Source: Aggregatibacter kilianii | GTDB lineage: Bacteria; Pseudomonadota; Gammaproteobacteria; Enterobacterales; Pasteurellaceae | Length of the DNA stretch: 64,000 nt | Reading direction: 5' to 3' | Assembly: GCF_003130255.1 (NCBI RefSeq) | Contig: NZ_NRCN01000002.1 | Location: forward strand, 62,001-126,000 | In this document: piece by piece, positions 1 to 8,539 of the stretch | Layout: every line of letters begins with the position of its first letter | Numbering within the stretch: position 1 is the stretch's first letter | The notes under the pieces: generated by a model | Seen by the model: only the letters and a program-made list of their open reading frames with translations | Told to the model about the DNA's origin: nothing | The model's database searches: none | Translations under genes and position numbers: made by a program

Positions 1-360
1 CACAGCATTGAACCGATTTCTATTTTTCCATTAATGTGGCTTATCAGCTTCAGCGGCGCCGTAGCGTTAATACTTCCTGCGCTTATTTTTAATGCCGATT
101 CCCTCTACCCAACCACGCTCACTGATATCGGCTTAATCCTGATTTATGGCGTGGTTATGCAATGTATTGCTTGGGGTATGATCGCCTACAACATCCCTCT
201 ACTCAGCCTAAGCTTAACAGGATTATTGTTACTCACCGAACCCGTCGCCGCCCTCGTCATCGACGCCTTTTTATTACACAAACCCATCAACACATGGCAA
301 TGGCTCGGTGCCTTTTTAACCTTAGCCGCAATTTATTTGGGATCGTTAAAAACCAAGTAA
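1..360 (+). CDS. EamA/DMT-family transporter, C-terminal part (cut by window edge)
   Basis: The frame is open from base 1, so this is the last ~119 residues of a longer inner-membrane protein. Several hydrophobic segments are visible (for example LILIYGVVMQCIAWGMIAY and LTGLLLLTEPVAALVIDAFLL). The ending, a helix after TEPVAA followed by W-Q-W-L-G-A-F-L-T-L-A-A-I-Y-L-G, is the usual last-repeat pattern of EamA drug/metabolite transporters. The substrate cannot be read from this piece. It is host chromosome; a DNA uptake signal follows the stop codon. Confidence 0.75.
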   Translation, partial: HSIEPISIFPLMWLISFSGAVALILPALIFNADSLYPTTLTDIGLILIYGVVMQCIAWGMIAYNIPLLSLSLTGLLLLTEPVAALVIDAFLLHKPINTWQWLGAFLTLAAIYLGSLKTK

Positions 361-367
361 AAAAACG

Positions 368-376
368 ACCGCACTT
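368..376 (-). other. DNA uptake signal sequence (ACCGCACTT)
   Basis: Perfect 9-base core of the Haemophilus-type uptake signal, in reverse orientation, just after the EamA gene. It marks host chromosome. Confidence 0.8.
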
Positions 377-488
377 TATGCCACAAAACGTTGCAATCGT
401 TTACGTTAGATGGGGGAAATGGTAGAATGCGCCACGGTTTTATGTGCTAAAGTAAAAATTATTAACTATTCTTTTTATAGGTAATACT

Positions 489-1457
489 ATGGGTGATTTT
501 AATTTAAGTCCTATTAATATTACATGTGACCTAACACCATTAGTGAAAAGTATACCTAATAGTGTTAGTAAAATATTTGATTTAGTTTTTGGGAAAATGG
601 TTGCTAAGACAGAAGCTACTAAAAAATTAATAGACGCACAAACAGAGAGACATACTCGATTGATTCTCGATGGTAAAGCCTGTTTAGACGTCAATAACAA
701 ACTTATTAATTTTGAGCAAGTAAAATCAGATAACGCCCAACAATGTTTAGAATACGCAGTAAGAGAAGCCTTACTTAAAGAAGGTGAACCGTCAGATGAT
801 GAGGTTTCTCGTACTTTTTTCAATAAATGGAGAGAGCAAGCACAATATATTGATGAAGATTCACTAAAGGAATTTTGGGCTAGAATCTTAGTTGAGGAAA
901 TTTACAAACCAAACACCATCAATCTCAGAGCATTAAATACGCTATCAATGATTTCATCAGATGATGCTAGAAGATTTAATGAAACAATGAAATATATTAT
1001 TTTTGATAAATACTTAGCAATAGATTTCATTCCACTTGAAAATAAACAGTCAACAATTGAATTTTTATATGATATTGGCGTTATATCTAGTATACCTAAA
1101 TCAGGATTACGGTTAGGTACCCAAATCTGGAGATTTAAAAAAGATAGCCATAACTATCATTTTTTCTACCAACAAAATAATAACTTCTGCATAACATTAA
1201 ATGTTGAAGACTTCACCGATAACAATAATGATGGTTTATCCCTCGAACTACTAGAGCTTACAATAATAGGAAAAACGTTATACAAGCTAGCCATATCTAT
1301 TGACGAAAACCTTTCTATTAACTTAACTAAAATGATAAATAGAGACATATTAGATAAAATAGATAGAGAAAAATCATCAAAAATTACTTCAATTAACGTA
1401 TACCGATTAGAAAATCAGACTGTCACCGATAGTTTATTTTCTAAAAACTTTACATAA
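489..1457 (+). CDS. DUF2806-family protein
   Basis: A 322-aa soluble protein, visibly more AT-rich than guaA beside it. The centre has a DUF2806-like stretch: an acidic helix, then [10 protein letters not shown] and [11 protein letters not shown] with DDARRFNE. The biochemical function is unknown. The start has an AGG-type ribosome site (TATAGGTAATACT before ATG). It sits alone between an EamA transporter and guaA, 11 bp upstream of guaA. The base composition and isolated position suggest horizontal acquisition; DUF2806 genes are often seen among accessory genes, but a role in defence here would only be a guess. Confidence 0.6.
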   Translation: MGDFNLSPINITCDLTPLVKSIPNSVSKIFDLVFGKMVAKTEATKKLIDAQTERHTRLILDGKACLDVNNKLINFEQVKSDNAQQCLEYAVREALLKEGEPSDDEVSRTFFNKWREQAQYIDEDSLKEFWARILVEEIYKPNTINLRALNTLSMISSDDARRFNETMKYIIFDKYLAIDFIPLENKQSTIEFLYDIGVISSIPKSGLRLGTQIWRFKKDSHNYHFFYQQNNNFCITLNVEDFTDNNNDGLSLELLELTIIGKTLYKLAISIDENLSINLTKMINRDILDKIDREKSSKITSINVYRLENQTVTDSLFSKNFT

Positions 1458-1468
1458 CAGGGAAAACC

Positions 1469-3028
1469 ATGACCAACATTCACAACCATAAAATCCTCAT
1501 CCTCGACTTTGGTTCCCAATACACCCAACTTATCGCCCGCCGTGTACGTGAAATCGGTGTGTATTGTGAGCTTTGGGCGTGGGATGTCACCGAACAACAA
1601 ATCCGTGATTTCAACCCGACAGGCATTATTCTTTCCGGCGGTCCGGAAAGTACCACGGAAGAAAACAGCCCACGTGCGCCTGAATATGTCTTTAATGCCG
1701 GTGTTCCTGTGCTGGGCATTTGCTACGGTATGCAAACCATGGCGATGCAGCTTGGCGGCTTAACAGAAACCTCAGATCATCGTGAGTTTGGTTATGCTTC
1801 CGTTTTAATGGAAAATCCGACCGCACTTTTCGCTCATTTAAATGATGGCGACAGCAAATTGGACGTGTGGATGAGCCACGGCGATAAAGTCACCCGCTTA
1901 CCACAAAATTTCCAAATCACCGGCACCACGCCGACCTGCCCGATTGCGGCAATGTCTGATGAAAGTCGTCATTTCTACGGCGTGCAATTCCACCCGGAAG
2001 TCACACACACCAAAAAAGGCTTGGAATTATTAACCAATTTCGTGGTGAATATTTGCGGTTGTGAAACTAAATGGACCGCCGAAAACATTATTGAAGACGC
2101 CGTTGCCCGTATTAAAGAGCAAGTGGGCGATGACGAAGTCATTTTAGGTTTATCCGGCGGCGTGGATTCCTCTGTGGTAGCCTTATTATTACATCGTGCT
2201 ATCGGTAAAAACTTACACTGCGTATTTGTGGATAACGGTTTACTCCGCTTACACGAAGGCGATCAAGTGATGGAAATGTTTGGCGACAAATTCGGTTTGA
2301 ACATCACCCGCGTGGATGCTGAAAGCCGTTTCTTAGGTGAACTTGCAGGCGTATCCGATCCTGAAGCAAAACGTAAAATTATCGGTAAAGTGTTCGTGGA
2401 TGTATTCGATGATGAATCGAAAAAACTGACAAAAGTGAAATGGTTGGCACAGGGCACCATTTATCCTGACGTAATCGAATCTGCCGCCAGCAAAACAGGC
2501 AAAGCCCATGTCATTAAATCCCACCACAACGTAGGCGGCTTGCCTGATTATATGAAACTTGGCTTAGTCGAACCGTTGCGTGAATTGTTCAAAGATGAAG
2601 TGCGCAAAATCGGCTTAGCGCTCGGTTTACCGGCTGAGATGATCAATCGCCACCCATTCCCGGGCCCGGGTTTAGGCGTACGTGTACTCGGTGAAGTGAA
2701 AAAAGAATACTGCGATTTATTACGCCGTGCCGATGCGATCTTTATCGAAGAATTACGCAACAGCGGTTGGTATGCCAAAACCAGCCAAGCCTTCAGTGTA
2801 TTCTTACCGGTGAAATCTGTAGGCGTGATGGGCGACGGACGTAAATATGACTGGGTGATTTCCTTACGTGCCGTAGAAACGATTGATTTTATGACCGCAC
2901 ATTGGGCACATTTGCCTTATGATCTGTTGGGAAAAATCTCCAACCGCATCATCAATGAAGTAAACGGTATTTCCCGCGTAGTCTATGACATTAGTGGCAA
3001 ACCGCCTGCGACGATTGAGTGGGAATAG
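1469..3028 (+). CDS. guaA: GMP synthase (glutamine-hydrolysing)
   Basis: Cytosolic enzyme of purine synthesis converting XMP, ATP and glutamine to GMP. The 519 aa match the usual ~525. The N-terminal class I glutamine amidotransferase has the nucleophile elbow GICYGMQ and the His/Glu of FHPEVTH. The ATP-pyrophosphatase domain has the PP-loop LSGGVDSS. The C-terminal dimerisation domain ends PPATIEWE. The 3' end is the prophage attachment site: the codons for Ile-Glu-Trp-Glu lie in the 14-bp core, and the stop is TAG on the integrated side while the displaced copy beyond the prophage reads TAA. The protein sequence is therefore intact and the gene should be functional, but its terminator is now phage DNA. 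Confidence 0.97.
   Translation: MTNIHNHKILILDFGSQYTQLIARRVREIGVYCELWAWDVTEQQIRDFNPTGIILSGGPESTTEENSPRAPEYVFNAGVPVLGICYGMQTMAMQLGGLTETSDHREFGYASVLMENPTALFAHLNDGDSKLDVWMSHGDKVTRLPQNFQITGTTPTCPIAAMSDESRHFYGVQFHPEVTHTKKGLELLTNFVVNICGCETKWTAENIIEDAVARIKEQVGDDEVILGLSGGVDSSVVALLLHRAIGKNLHCVFVDNGLLRLHEGDQVMEMFGDKFGLNITRVDAESRFLGELAGVSDPEAKRKIIGKVFVDVFDDESKKLTKVKWLAQGTIYPDVIESAASKTGKAHVIKSHHNVGGLPDYMKLGLVEPLRELFKDEVRKIGLALGLPAEMINRHPFPGPGLGVRVLGEVKKEYCDLLRRADAIFIEELRNSGWYAKTSQAFSVFLPVKSVGVMGDGRKYDWVISLRAVETIDFMTAHWAHLPYDLLGKISNRIINEVNGISRVVYDISGKPPATIEWE
1820..1828 (-). other. DNA uptake signal sequence inside guaA
   Basis: Perfect ACCGCACTT core within the guaA coding region. Confidence 0.75.
3014..3027. 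other. attL core
   Basis: ATTGAGTGGGAATA, the last codons of guaA, repeated exactly at 60558-60571. The guaA 3' end is a known integration target for mobile elements with tyrosine recombinases. Confidence 0.93.
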
Positions 3029-3072
3029 TAATACCGCGGTTTCTACTGGTTTCAGATAATTCCAAAATAGCG

Positions 3073-3103
3073 ATAACCCCTGACAAGTTCAGGGGTTATT
3101 TGT
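3073..3103 (+). terminator. Rho-independent terminator after guaA, supplied by the prophage
   Basis: Perfect 11-bp arms (3073-3083 and 3089-3099) around a 5-nt loop, followed by a T-rich run. It lies inside the phage boundary and so replaces the native guaA terminator now found at 60579-60608. Confidence 0.85.
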
Positions 3104-3126
3104 TTCTGGTAGATTCACACAGTTTC

Positions 3127-3155
3127 TAGCTATTTTACTTTATGGACGGTATAAT
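3127..3155 (+). promoter_or_regulatory. Possible integrase promoter
   Basis: A perfect TATAAT at 3150-3155 lies 74 bp upstream of the integrase start, but the -35 (TAGCTA) is poor. GACGGTATAA occurs here and again just before the integrase ribosome site (3209-3218), which could also be an integrase arm site. Confidence 0.4.
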
Positions 3156-3228
3156 CCACGGACCGACGCTGTAGATAGAGGGTAAAAACACCCCGTACCG
3201 ACACCTGGCGACGGTATAAGGAGAGATT

Positions 3229-4428
3229 ATGCTAACCGACACGAAACTAAAGGCTCTTAAACCAAAAGAGAAAATGTATAAGGTTACTGACCGCGACGGA
3301 CTGTATGCGGTTGTGCGACCGACCGGACGGATTGTGTTCCGCTACGATTACCGAATCAACGGTCGACGGGAGACAGTCACGTTCGGGCACTATGGCCCGG
3401 ACGGCATCTCGCTGGCAGAGGCTCGAGACCGATTGGTGGCAGCACGAAAACTCGTCAACGACGGCATCTCACCGGCGAGCGAGAAACAGGCAAAGAAAAC
3501 CCAGCTCAAAGGGCCTGGTACGGTGACTGAGTTCGTACAGCAGTATATCGACAACGCCCCCATTGTGGGGAGTACTCGTGCTTTACGGCAGGCGACTCTC
3601 GACCGCGAGATTCGGCCGACGCTTGGCGGACGATTTATGGGGGAGGTGACAACCCAACAGGTGCGTGCGTTATGTGAGAAGATAAAAGACCGTGGCGCGC
3701 CATCGACTGCGCTCCTCGTGAGAGAGTTGTTGAATGCGACCTACCGGTACGCTATTAACAAAGGGCATCGACTGACAAATCCGGTCGAAACAATTACAGG
3801 AAGCTCGATTGCCACATTTAAGCCACGTGAGCGGGCGTTATCACCGCGTGAGATTGGTATATTTTTCAGTGCACTCGACAATATGCAATCGGACTTTGCC
3901 CTACGTAAAGCACTACGGCTTATTCTCTACACACTAGTCCGTAAAGGTGAAATCGTCAACGCTCGGTGGGACGAGGTCGACTACCACAATCAGGTGTGGA
4001 CAATACCCGCTGAGAGAATGAAAGCCGGACGAGCGCACAACGTCTATCTTTCCAGACAAGCGATGGATATAGTTGTCGCCTTCCAGATGTACTCAGAGGG
4101 GTCAGAGTACCTGCTCCCCGGTCGGATGAACCGGAAAAAGCCGATAGCCCATAGCTCACTGAACCGGGTGATTTACAAGACACTGGAGCAAATTAATAAG
4201 GATGGCCGGGTAATGGACGATTTCACCGTGCATGACCTGCGTCGAACGGCGTCAACACTACTCCATGAAGCAGGCTACAATTCGGATTGGATAGAAAAAT
4301 GCCTCGCGCACGAGAACGGAGGCATAAGAGCAGTTTACAATAAGGCTGAGTACGCCGCCCAGCGCAGAGATATGCTCCAAGCGTGGGCGGACATGGTCGA
4401 CGGTTGGATTTACGAATTTGGGACGTAA
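3229..4428 (+). CDS. Tyrosine recombinase (P4-type integrase, DUF4102 N-terminus)
   Basis: 399 aa. Catalyses integration and excision at the guaA 3' end. The N-terminus (LTDTKLKALKP, then DGLYAVVRPTG and FRYDYRINGRRE) is the DUF4102 arm-binding domain of P4-like integrases. The catalytic core shows the first Arg in LYTLVRKGEI (~241), H-D-L-R-R at ~334-338, a His in CLAHE (~364) and the Tyr nucleophile in AVYNKAEY (~370). The ribosome site is AAGGAGAGATT before ATG. The gene lies 200 bp from attL. Its last 19 bp overlap the 3' end of the convergent tail-fibre gene. Confidence 0.95.
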   Translation: MLTDTKLKALKPKEKMYKVTDRDGLYAVVRPTGRIVFRYDYRINGRRETVTFGHYGPDGISLAEARDRLVAARKLVNDGISPASEKQAKKTQLKGPGTVTEFVQQYIDNAPIVGSTRALRQATLDREIRPTLGGRFMGEVTTQQVRALCEKIKDRGAPSTALLVRELLNATYRYAINKGHRLTNPVETITGSSIATFKPRERALSPREIGIFFSALDNMQSDFALRKALRLILYTLVRKGEIVNARWDEVDYHNQVWTIPAERMKAGRAHNVYLSRQAMDIVVAFQMYSEGSEYLLPGRMNRKKPIAHSSLNRVIYKTLEQINKDGRVMDDFTVHDLRRTASTLLHEAGYNSDWIEKCLAHENGGIRAVYNKAEYAAQRRDMLQAWADMVDGWIYEFGT

Positions 4429-5729
4429 GCCTCGTACGCAAGTTCAGTGTCAGCGCCGGCGTAGTTGCTCGAGAACGTGAACCCGGTCGTGGTAATGTTA
4501 TATACCATCATTACTGCCACAAGACGCGAGTCGCGGAACTGGCAGATGTTAACGAACGGCGGCTCTGAGAACGTTTTCTTAAACGTGACATGCCACTCCT
4601 GGCTGTTACCCGCACCGGTTACTTTGAGTGATGACCGTAATACCTTGCGATGCTCATACTCCTTATATGGTGAGCTGCCACCTCCTGACGACGGTATTTT
4701 TGCGAGGACTGCATCTACGATAGTTTTCATTAGGCCATCGGGATTCAGTCCTATGTCTTGCTTGACAGCGGTAACCGCAACGCCTGGGATCTGGTTGACG
4801 ACCTGACTCTTTAATACAGATAAGTCGTCTTTTCTCGCTAGTTCATGAGGGTCGTCAATTGCTGCGTACAGCCCTTGTAAAATCACTAACTCGCGGCGGA
4901 TTGAATCCTCTACCCGCGTTAAATCATCACGATTTATGCCGGGAGGCGGAATCTCAGATTTTTTAGCATATAAGGTCAAATCCGGGATTTTTGGTAGCTC
5001 GGATTTCTTGGCATACGGGCTGAGGTCAACTGTCGGATAGTTTATTCCGGCGATCGCGCTATTGACATAGTTTGTTGTTGCGTATCCACCGAGTGCGGTG
5101 CTGACAAGCTCATTGACTTTCGTCTCTGTTACCCCACCTGACGGCCCCGAGATACTAGCCACCGCGGAGTTTATCTGCTCCGTGACCTGAGATTTAGTCG
5201 GGTAATTTGACAAGTCTGTCGGCGCCGGTAGTTGAGACGTTTTCACGTAACCTTTTAGTAATTCGCCGACCGCGGCATGTGAGGCAAACTCCGAGAAGTT
5301 AGGTAGAGCCGGTAACTCGGTGTTTTTTACGTATCCTGCCAGCGCTCGTTTTACTGATTGTGCAACAAAATCCTCTGTCGCAAGACCCGAGAGTGATGGC
5401 ATCTGAGGGAGCTCAGATTTCTTGGCATACAGGCTGAGGTCAGGTGTTCTAGGTAGTTCGGATTTCTTGGCGTACAGGCTAAGGTCGGGTAACTCACTTT
5501 TCGTCGCGTACCCTGACAAGTCTGCCGGTTGCGGTATAGCGTCAATTCGGCTGTTCACAGCCGTAATGTCTGTCGCGACAACAGAAGCGAAATCTGTGCC
5601 CGCTTTACCGCCCTTGGCATCGTTGTAGTTTTTGAGTTGTTTCTTGTTAAATTGATTTAGGTCAAGTTCCGGGGTCGGTTCTGCGGTAACAGTAACCTTC
5701 GGCTTTGGAGTTATACGGATCCGTTTCAT
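4410..5729 (-). CDS. Tail fibre protein with repeated LYAKKSELP motifs
   Basis: 439 aa. A short Lys/Pro-rich N-terminus probably anchors it to the virion. Most of the chain is a fibrous shaft made of repeats of the type LSLYAKKSELP (at least five clear copies) alternating with short helical segments. The last ~85 residues form a separate beta-rich domain (WHVTFKKTFSEPPFVNICQF, then FTFSSNYAG) of the kind found at receptor-binding tips. The repeats are also near-identical at DNA level (about 4960-5500), so unequal recombination could change shaft length. It lies at the integrase end of the prophage, away from the plus-strand structural genes. Confidence 0.75.
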   Translation of the reverse strand: MKRIRITPKPKVTVTAEPTPELDLNQFNKKQLKNYNDAKGGKAGTDFASVVATDITAVNSRIDAIPQPADLSGYATKSELPDLSLYAKKSELPRTPDLSLYAKKSELPQMPSLSGLATEDFVAQSVKRALAGYVKNTELPALPNFSEFASHAAVGELLKGYVKTSQLPAPTDLSNYPTKSQVTEQINSAVASISGPSGGVTETKVNELVSTALGGYATTNYVNSAIAGINYPTVDLSPYAKKSELPKIPDLTLYAKKSEIPPPGINRDDLTRVEDSIRRELVILQGLYAAIDDPHELARKDDLSVLKSQVVNQIPGVAVTAVKQDIGLNPDGLMKTIVDAVLAKIPSSGGGSSPYKEYEHRKVLRSSLKVTGAGNSQEWHVTFKKTFSEPPFVNICQFRDSRLVAVMMVYNITTTGFTFSSNYAGADTELAYEAYVPNS

Positions 5730-5779
5730 GTGAGAATGCCCTCATAAGATTTAAAGAGGGCGTGGGGCGTGTGGCAGGG

Positions 5780-5788
5780 ATTATAGCA
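5780..5788 (-). promoter_or_regulatory. Extended -10 promoter for the tail fibre gene
   Basis: On the minus strand the sequence reads TGCTATAAT, a perfect extended -10, about 50 bp upstream of the fibre start. The -35 is weak. The fibre could thus be transcribed separately from the genes upstream of it. Confidence 0.5.
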
Positions 5789-5792
5789 TATA

Positions 5793-6683
5793 CTATATCC
5801 AACCGACATTAGTCGGCTTATTAATCACTATCGGTATCGGATTATATATTTCTCTGGCCCCGCCTGACACTATCATATTGTCGCCGTGCCTATCACCAAG
5901 ATTAGTGTTATATATCGGGCATATAAATGCCGCGCTAAACGACAGAAATCCGTCGTTTATTATCGGTAACGGTAGAGTGTACGAGTTTACGTGACCGCCT
6001 TCATGTTTAAATTTTCCGCGATACCCGAGATAAACTAGTTTATCTTTTCCGACGTTGCGGCCCCTACCCTTCTCAGCACAGATGTCGTATGGGTGATACC
6101 GGTCTTGGAATAGAGGCATAAAACCACCTGCGTTTACATGGTTCTGTTCGGGTAGTTCTTGTATACTCTGCACCGGTCGAACGACGTCCCAGTCACTCCG
6201 ATAGAGCACTTGACCTGACGCTGAGCTTATTTCAATTCCGTACTCGGCATTCGGGAGTTTCTCTGCGTCTTTTATTCGGTAGAATACGTAGTAGTTAGCC
6301 GAGTAAAAGGAAGATGTGGCTCCGTCCGGTTTTAGCACCGAAAGCCACCACGAGCCGTCCCGCAAGAAGACTTGGGCATCAGTTGGATTAGCGTAGAACA
6401 CCGTATCCGCGATGTCAATAGACCCGGGTATCCCGGTCCCACCTCCATTCCACCCGGCTAGTTTATCTACACTAGGACTGTAATCGCACTCCGTGAAAAC
6501 AAGCGGATATTTATGTGCGGGTCCGAGCCGGATTTCTTTATAGTAACGTTGAGCAGGGTTCAGTTCGCTATGCCCCGTAGAGGCCCTCGTAATCTCCTCA
6601 TACCGAATAAGTCGTTGGAATATTAAACACTGTTCTTCCCCTAGGAACAGTGGCAATGCGTCTGAGTAGATACCGAAGGTCAT
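5793..6683 (-). CDS. Tail-fibre-linked phage protein, unknown function
   Basis: 296 aa from an ATG at 6683 preceded by GGAGGG. This start overlaps the upstream stop codon (ATGA), so I preferred it to a longer frame. The N-terminus MTFGIYSDALPLFLGEE resembles proteins found beside fibre genes in other prophages. Composition is rich in Gly, Tyr and Asn with no clear membrane segment, as expected for a beta-structured virion or assembly protein. I cannot assign a domain. Confidence 0.55.
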   Translation of the reverse strand: MTFGIYSDALPLFLGEEQCLIFQRLIRYEEITRASTGHSELNPAQRYYKEIRLGPAHKYPLVFTECDYSPSVDKLAGWNGGGTGIPGSIDIADTVFYANPTDAQVFLRDGSWWLSVLKPDGATSSFYSANYYVFYRIKDAEKLPNAEYGIEISSASGQVLYRSDWDVVRPVQSIQELPEQNHVNAGGFMPLFQDRYHPYDICAEKGRGRNVGKDKLVYLGYRGKFKHEGGHVNSYTLPLPIINDGFLSFSAAFICPIYNTNLGDRHGDNMIVSGGAREIYNPIPIVINKPTNVGWI

Positions 6684-7042
6684 ACTTTTACCCTCCAGAC
6701 GAGGACTGCTACAACCGACATATCTATAAGCCACGGGTACGGCGCTTTGGCAGTGTCCCATATAAACTCAGTTGCGGATCCATCAGAGTCTTTTCTGCCG
6801 ATATTATCTCTTGCAATAACAATGTCCGGGTACGTGCCCGTGTGTGACGCCCGGAGATATTCCGAACGACCGAACTGTGTGTCAGAGGTTAAGTACGTGC
6901 AGAAATGTTTGTGCCCTTCGACCGGGGTAATTTTATGGGTACCTTTTGTGTTTGGTGGGGTTGGGATAATGTCAACGAGCATTGCGACGTTTGAGTTATC
7001 ACTTTTACCGTCGATGAAAATACCGTGGGTAGGTTCAGCCAT
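6680..7042 (-). CDS. Hypothetical phage protein (fibre cluster)
   Basis: 120 aa, coupled by ATGA to the gene after it and by a one-base overlap to the gene before it. Composition suggests a compact beta protein; the last 20 residues are hydrophobic (PWLIDMSVVAVLVW). Probably part of the fibre module. Function unknown. Confidence 0.55.
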   Translation of the reverse strand: MAEPTHGIFIDGKSDNSNVAMLVDIIPTPPNTKGTHKITPVEGHKHFCTYLTSDTQFGRSEYLRASHTGTYPDIVIARDNIGRKDSDGSATEFIWDTAKAPYPWLIDMSVVAVLVWRVKV

Positions 7043-7245
7043 TAGTAAGCCCTTTTCTGGCTTGGTTTGGGTTTATTCAGATTATTCCGGTTCACAAATT
7101 CGCGGCGCGCTGTCTCTGCCCAGTTATGGGCGCGCTCTAGTACTGCAAGCGCGTTATCGAAATCCGCGAGCTTTGTCGACGGATTTGTGACAAGGGCAAA
7201 GAAGTGCTGCTCGACGGCAGCGACAGCATTATTGTACACTTGCAC
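7042..7245 (-). CDS. Small helical phage protein
   Basis: 67 aa if started at the GTG at 7245, which has GAGG six bases upstream; an ATG at 7287 is possible but has no ribosome site. The product is predicted helical with a basic C-terminus (NKPKPSQKRAY). Its start overlaps the end of the AlpA-like gene. Function unknown. Confidence 0.5.
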   Translation of the reverse strand: MQVYNNAVAAVEQHFFALVTNPSTKLADFDNALAVLERAHNWAETARREFVNRNNLNKPKPSQKRAY

Positions 7246-7450
7246 TAGCGACCTCGCGTTGACGAACGTTACGAGAGAACCAGTCATCGACTTGCTTGGC
7301 GTCGAATAAGCAGATGTTATGTTTAAAGGTCGTCTCCAGCGGAGCCGGGAAAGGGTCACTTTCCCGGTTACGTAGACGCCAGATGGAGGTTTTGGAGATA
7401 TTGTAAATGTTACGAATATCGTTAAGTTTTAGTAGTTTTTTGTCTGTCAT
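7229..7450 (-). CDS. AlpA-like helix-turn-helix regulator
   Basis: 73 aa. The pattern L-N-D-I-R-N-I-Y-N-I-S-K-T-S-I-W-R-L followed by FPAPL and a DAKQVDDWF ending is the excisionase-like HTH of AlpA/HTH_17 proteins, which act as transcription regulators or recombination directionality factors. It is translationally coupled (ATGA) to the repressor-like gene. As the only candidate near the integrase it may be the excision factor, but that is inference. Confidence 0.75.
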   Translation of the reverse strand: MTDKKLLKLNDIRNIYNISKTSIWRLRNRESDPFPAPLETTFKHNICLFDAKQVDDWFSRNVRQREVASASVQ

Positions 7451-8094
7451 AGTGTCATCTTGCGTTCTGTCCCCACTCGTGAGAAGTGGATACCGATTAC
7501 GTGATAGACTTTGTCGCCTCTTTTCAGTTCGTGATAACGGGCAGTATGCTCGTCAACTTCCTCACGCACTGCCCACGAAGAAGCGTACATGTCCGGTTTG
7601 TACTCAAGGACGCCGAAGATAATCCGTTCGTCCGTCATTAAAACGACATTGTCGAGGTCGCAACAACTCAGGTTTTTATCAACCATGAGCACCGCGCCGC
7701 GGCGTAATTTAGATGTTGGTGTGTCAACTTCGATGCCGAATACCGAATCAACCACATTTAAAGCCATAATCTCGATTTCCTTAGTAATTTCTTTGCCTGA
7801 CAAAAGGTATTTTATCGGTAAATTTTGTCTGGTGTATGTGTCAACAACAAAGGTATCTAGCCGGATGCCAAGGGCTTTCGTGAAACGCTCTAAGAATGAT
7901 TGATTCAGTTTTAGTGTTCCGCGTAAGTACTTGTATAGTGCCGGCTGAGATATACCCATCTTATCGGCTACGTACTGCTGACCGTTGCCGGTCTCCCGCT
8001 TGAAATTATTGAAGGCTTCAACAACTTTGCGATGAAGGTCTGACGTGTAAACCGGTGTCCCTGTCGGGATGCCGGAAGTATTTGAATATTGCAT
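7447..8094 (-). CDS. Phage repressor-like protein: XRE HTH plus S24-like C-terminus without catalytic residues
   Basis: 215 aa. Residues ~36-75 form an XRE-type helix-turn-helix (QQYVADKMGISQPALYKYLRG). The C-terminal half resembles the LexA/CI S24 fold (LRRGAVLMVDKN, then VVLMTDERIIFGVLEY). Where S24 peptidases have the Ser of GDSM, this protein has VDT, and the catalytic Lys in the following strand is not evident, so RecA-stimulated self-cleavage looks unlikely. It lies next to an AlpA-like gene and is the best candidate lysogeny repressor. It is oriented with the replication genes, not divergent from them as in lambda. Confidence 0.7.
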   Translation of the reverse strand: MQYSNTSGIPTGTPVYTSDLHRKVVEAFNNFKRETGNGQQYVADKMGISQPALYKYLRGTLKLNQSFLERFTKALGIRLDTFVVDTYTRQNLPIKYLLSGKEITKEIEIMALNVVDSVFGIEVDTPTSKLRRGAVLMVDKNLSCCDLDNVVLMTDERIIFGVLEYKPDMYASSWAVREEVDEHTARYHELKRGDKVYHVIGIHFSRVGTERKMTL

Positions 8095-8143
8095 AAAATA
8101 ATCTCCGTAGTTATAAGCGACGGTGATTATGACATAAACTTTT

Positions 8144-8539
8144 TTACAATACAGCCTTTATAGCTTCTACCAATTGTTTGTACGACTTCAGCCGCCGCTC
8201 AAATTCATGTTTTGGTAGCCCGTTAAGCCATTCCTCCGGTGAGGTGTAAATGGCCCCGGCGCTCTTGAAACCTACAATCACCATGGCTTGTTGTCCACAG
8301 TCTACGGTCTCTTGTAGCAGTTTCTTTTGTAGCCCACTTAGTGCGGGTACAATGAGCGTAGAATCTTTTACAGGGAGTTTCTGTAGGTACTTGTACTCTA
8401 TCCAGAGTGCTTTTCCTGTAACTTTACTACGATAATACGCGTCCGGAATTCCGCCCATGTATTCATCGCAGATTTTCCACGCCCAGATGTCGGGCGGTAA
8501 ATGCTTATGTACCGCCCTCGTGAACTCAGACTCTATCAT
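8144..8539 (-). CDS. PD-(D/E)XK nuclease, VRR-NUC type
   Basis: 131 aa. Contains G-G-I-P-D-A-Y-Y, then W-I-E-Y-K, then LSGLQKKLLQETVDCGQQAMVIVGF: the D, E-x-K and downstream Gln pattern of VRR-NUC/Holliday-resolvase-like nucleases common in phage replication modules. Probable role: structure-specific cleavage of recombination or replication intermediates. Overlaps the upstream gene by four bases. Confidence 0.75.
   Translation of the reverse strand: MIESEFTRAVHKHLPPDIWAWKICDEYMGGIPDAYYRSKVTGKALWIEYKYLQKLPVKDSTLIVPALSGLQKKLLQETVDCGQQAMVIVGFKSAGAIYTSPEEWLNGLPKHEFERRLKSYKQLVEAIKAVL

Noticed and set aside
4410-7042. Diversity-generating retroelement at the tail fibre, as in BPP-1
   Set aside because: No reverse transcriptase gene and no template/variable repeat pair were seen.
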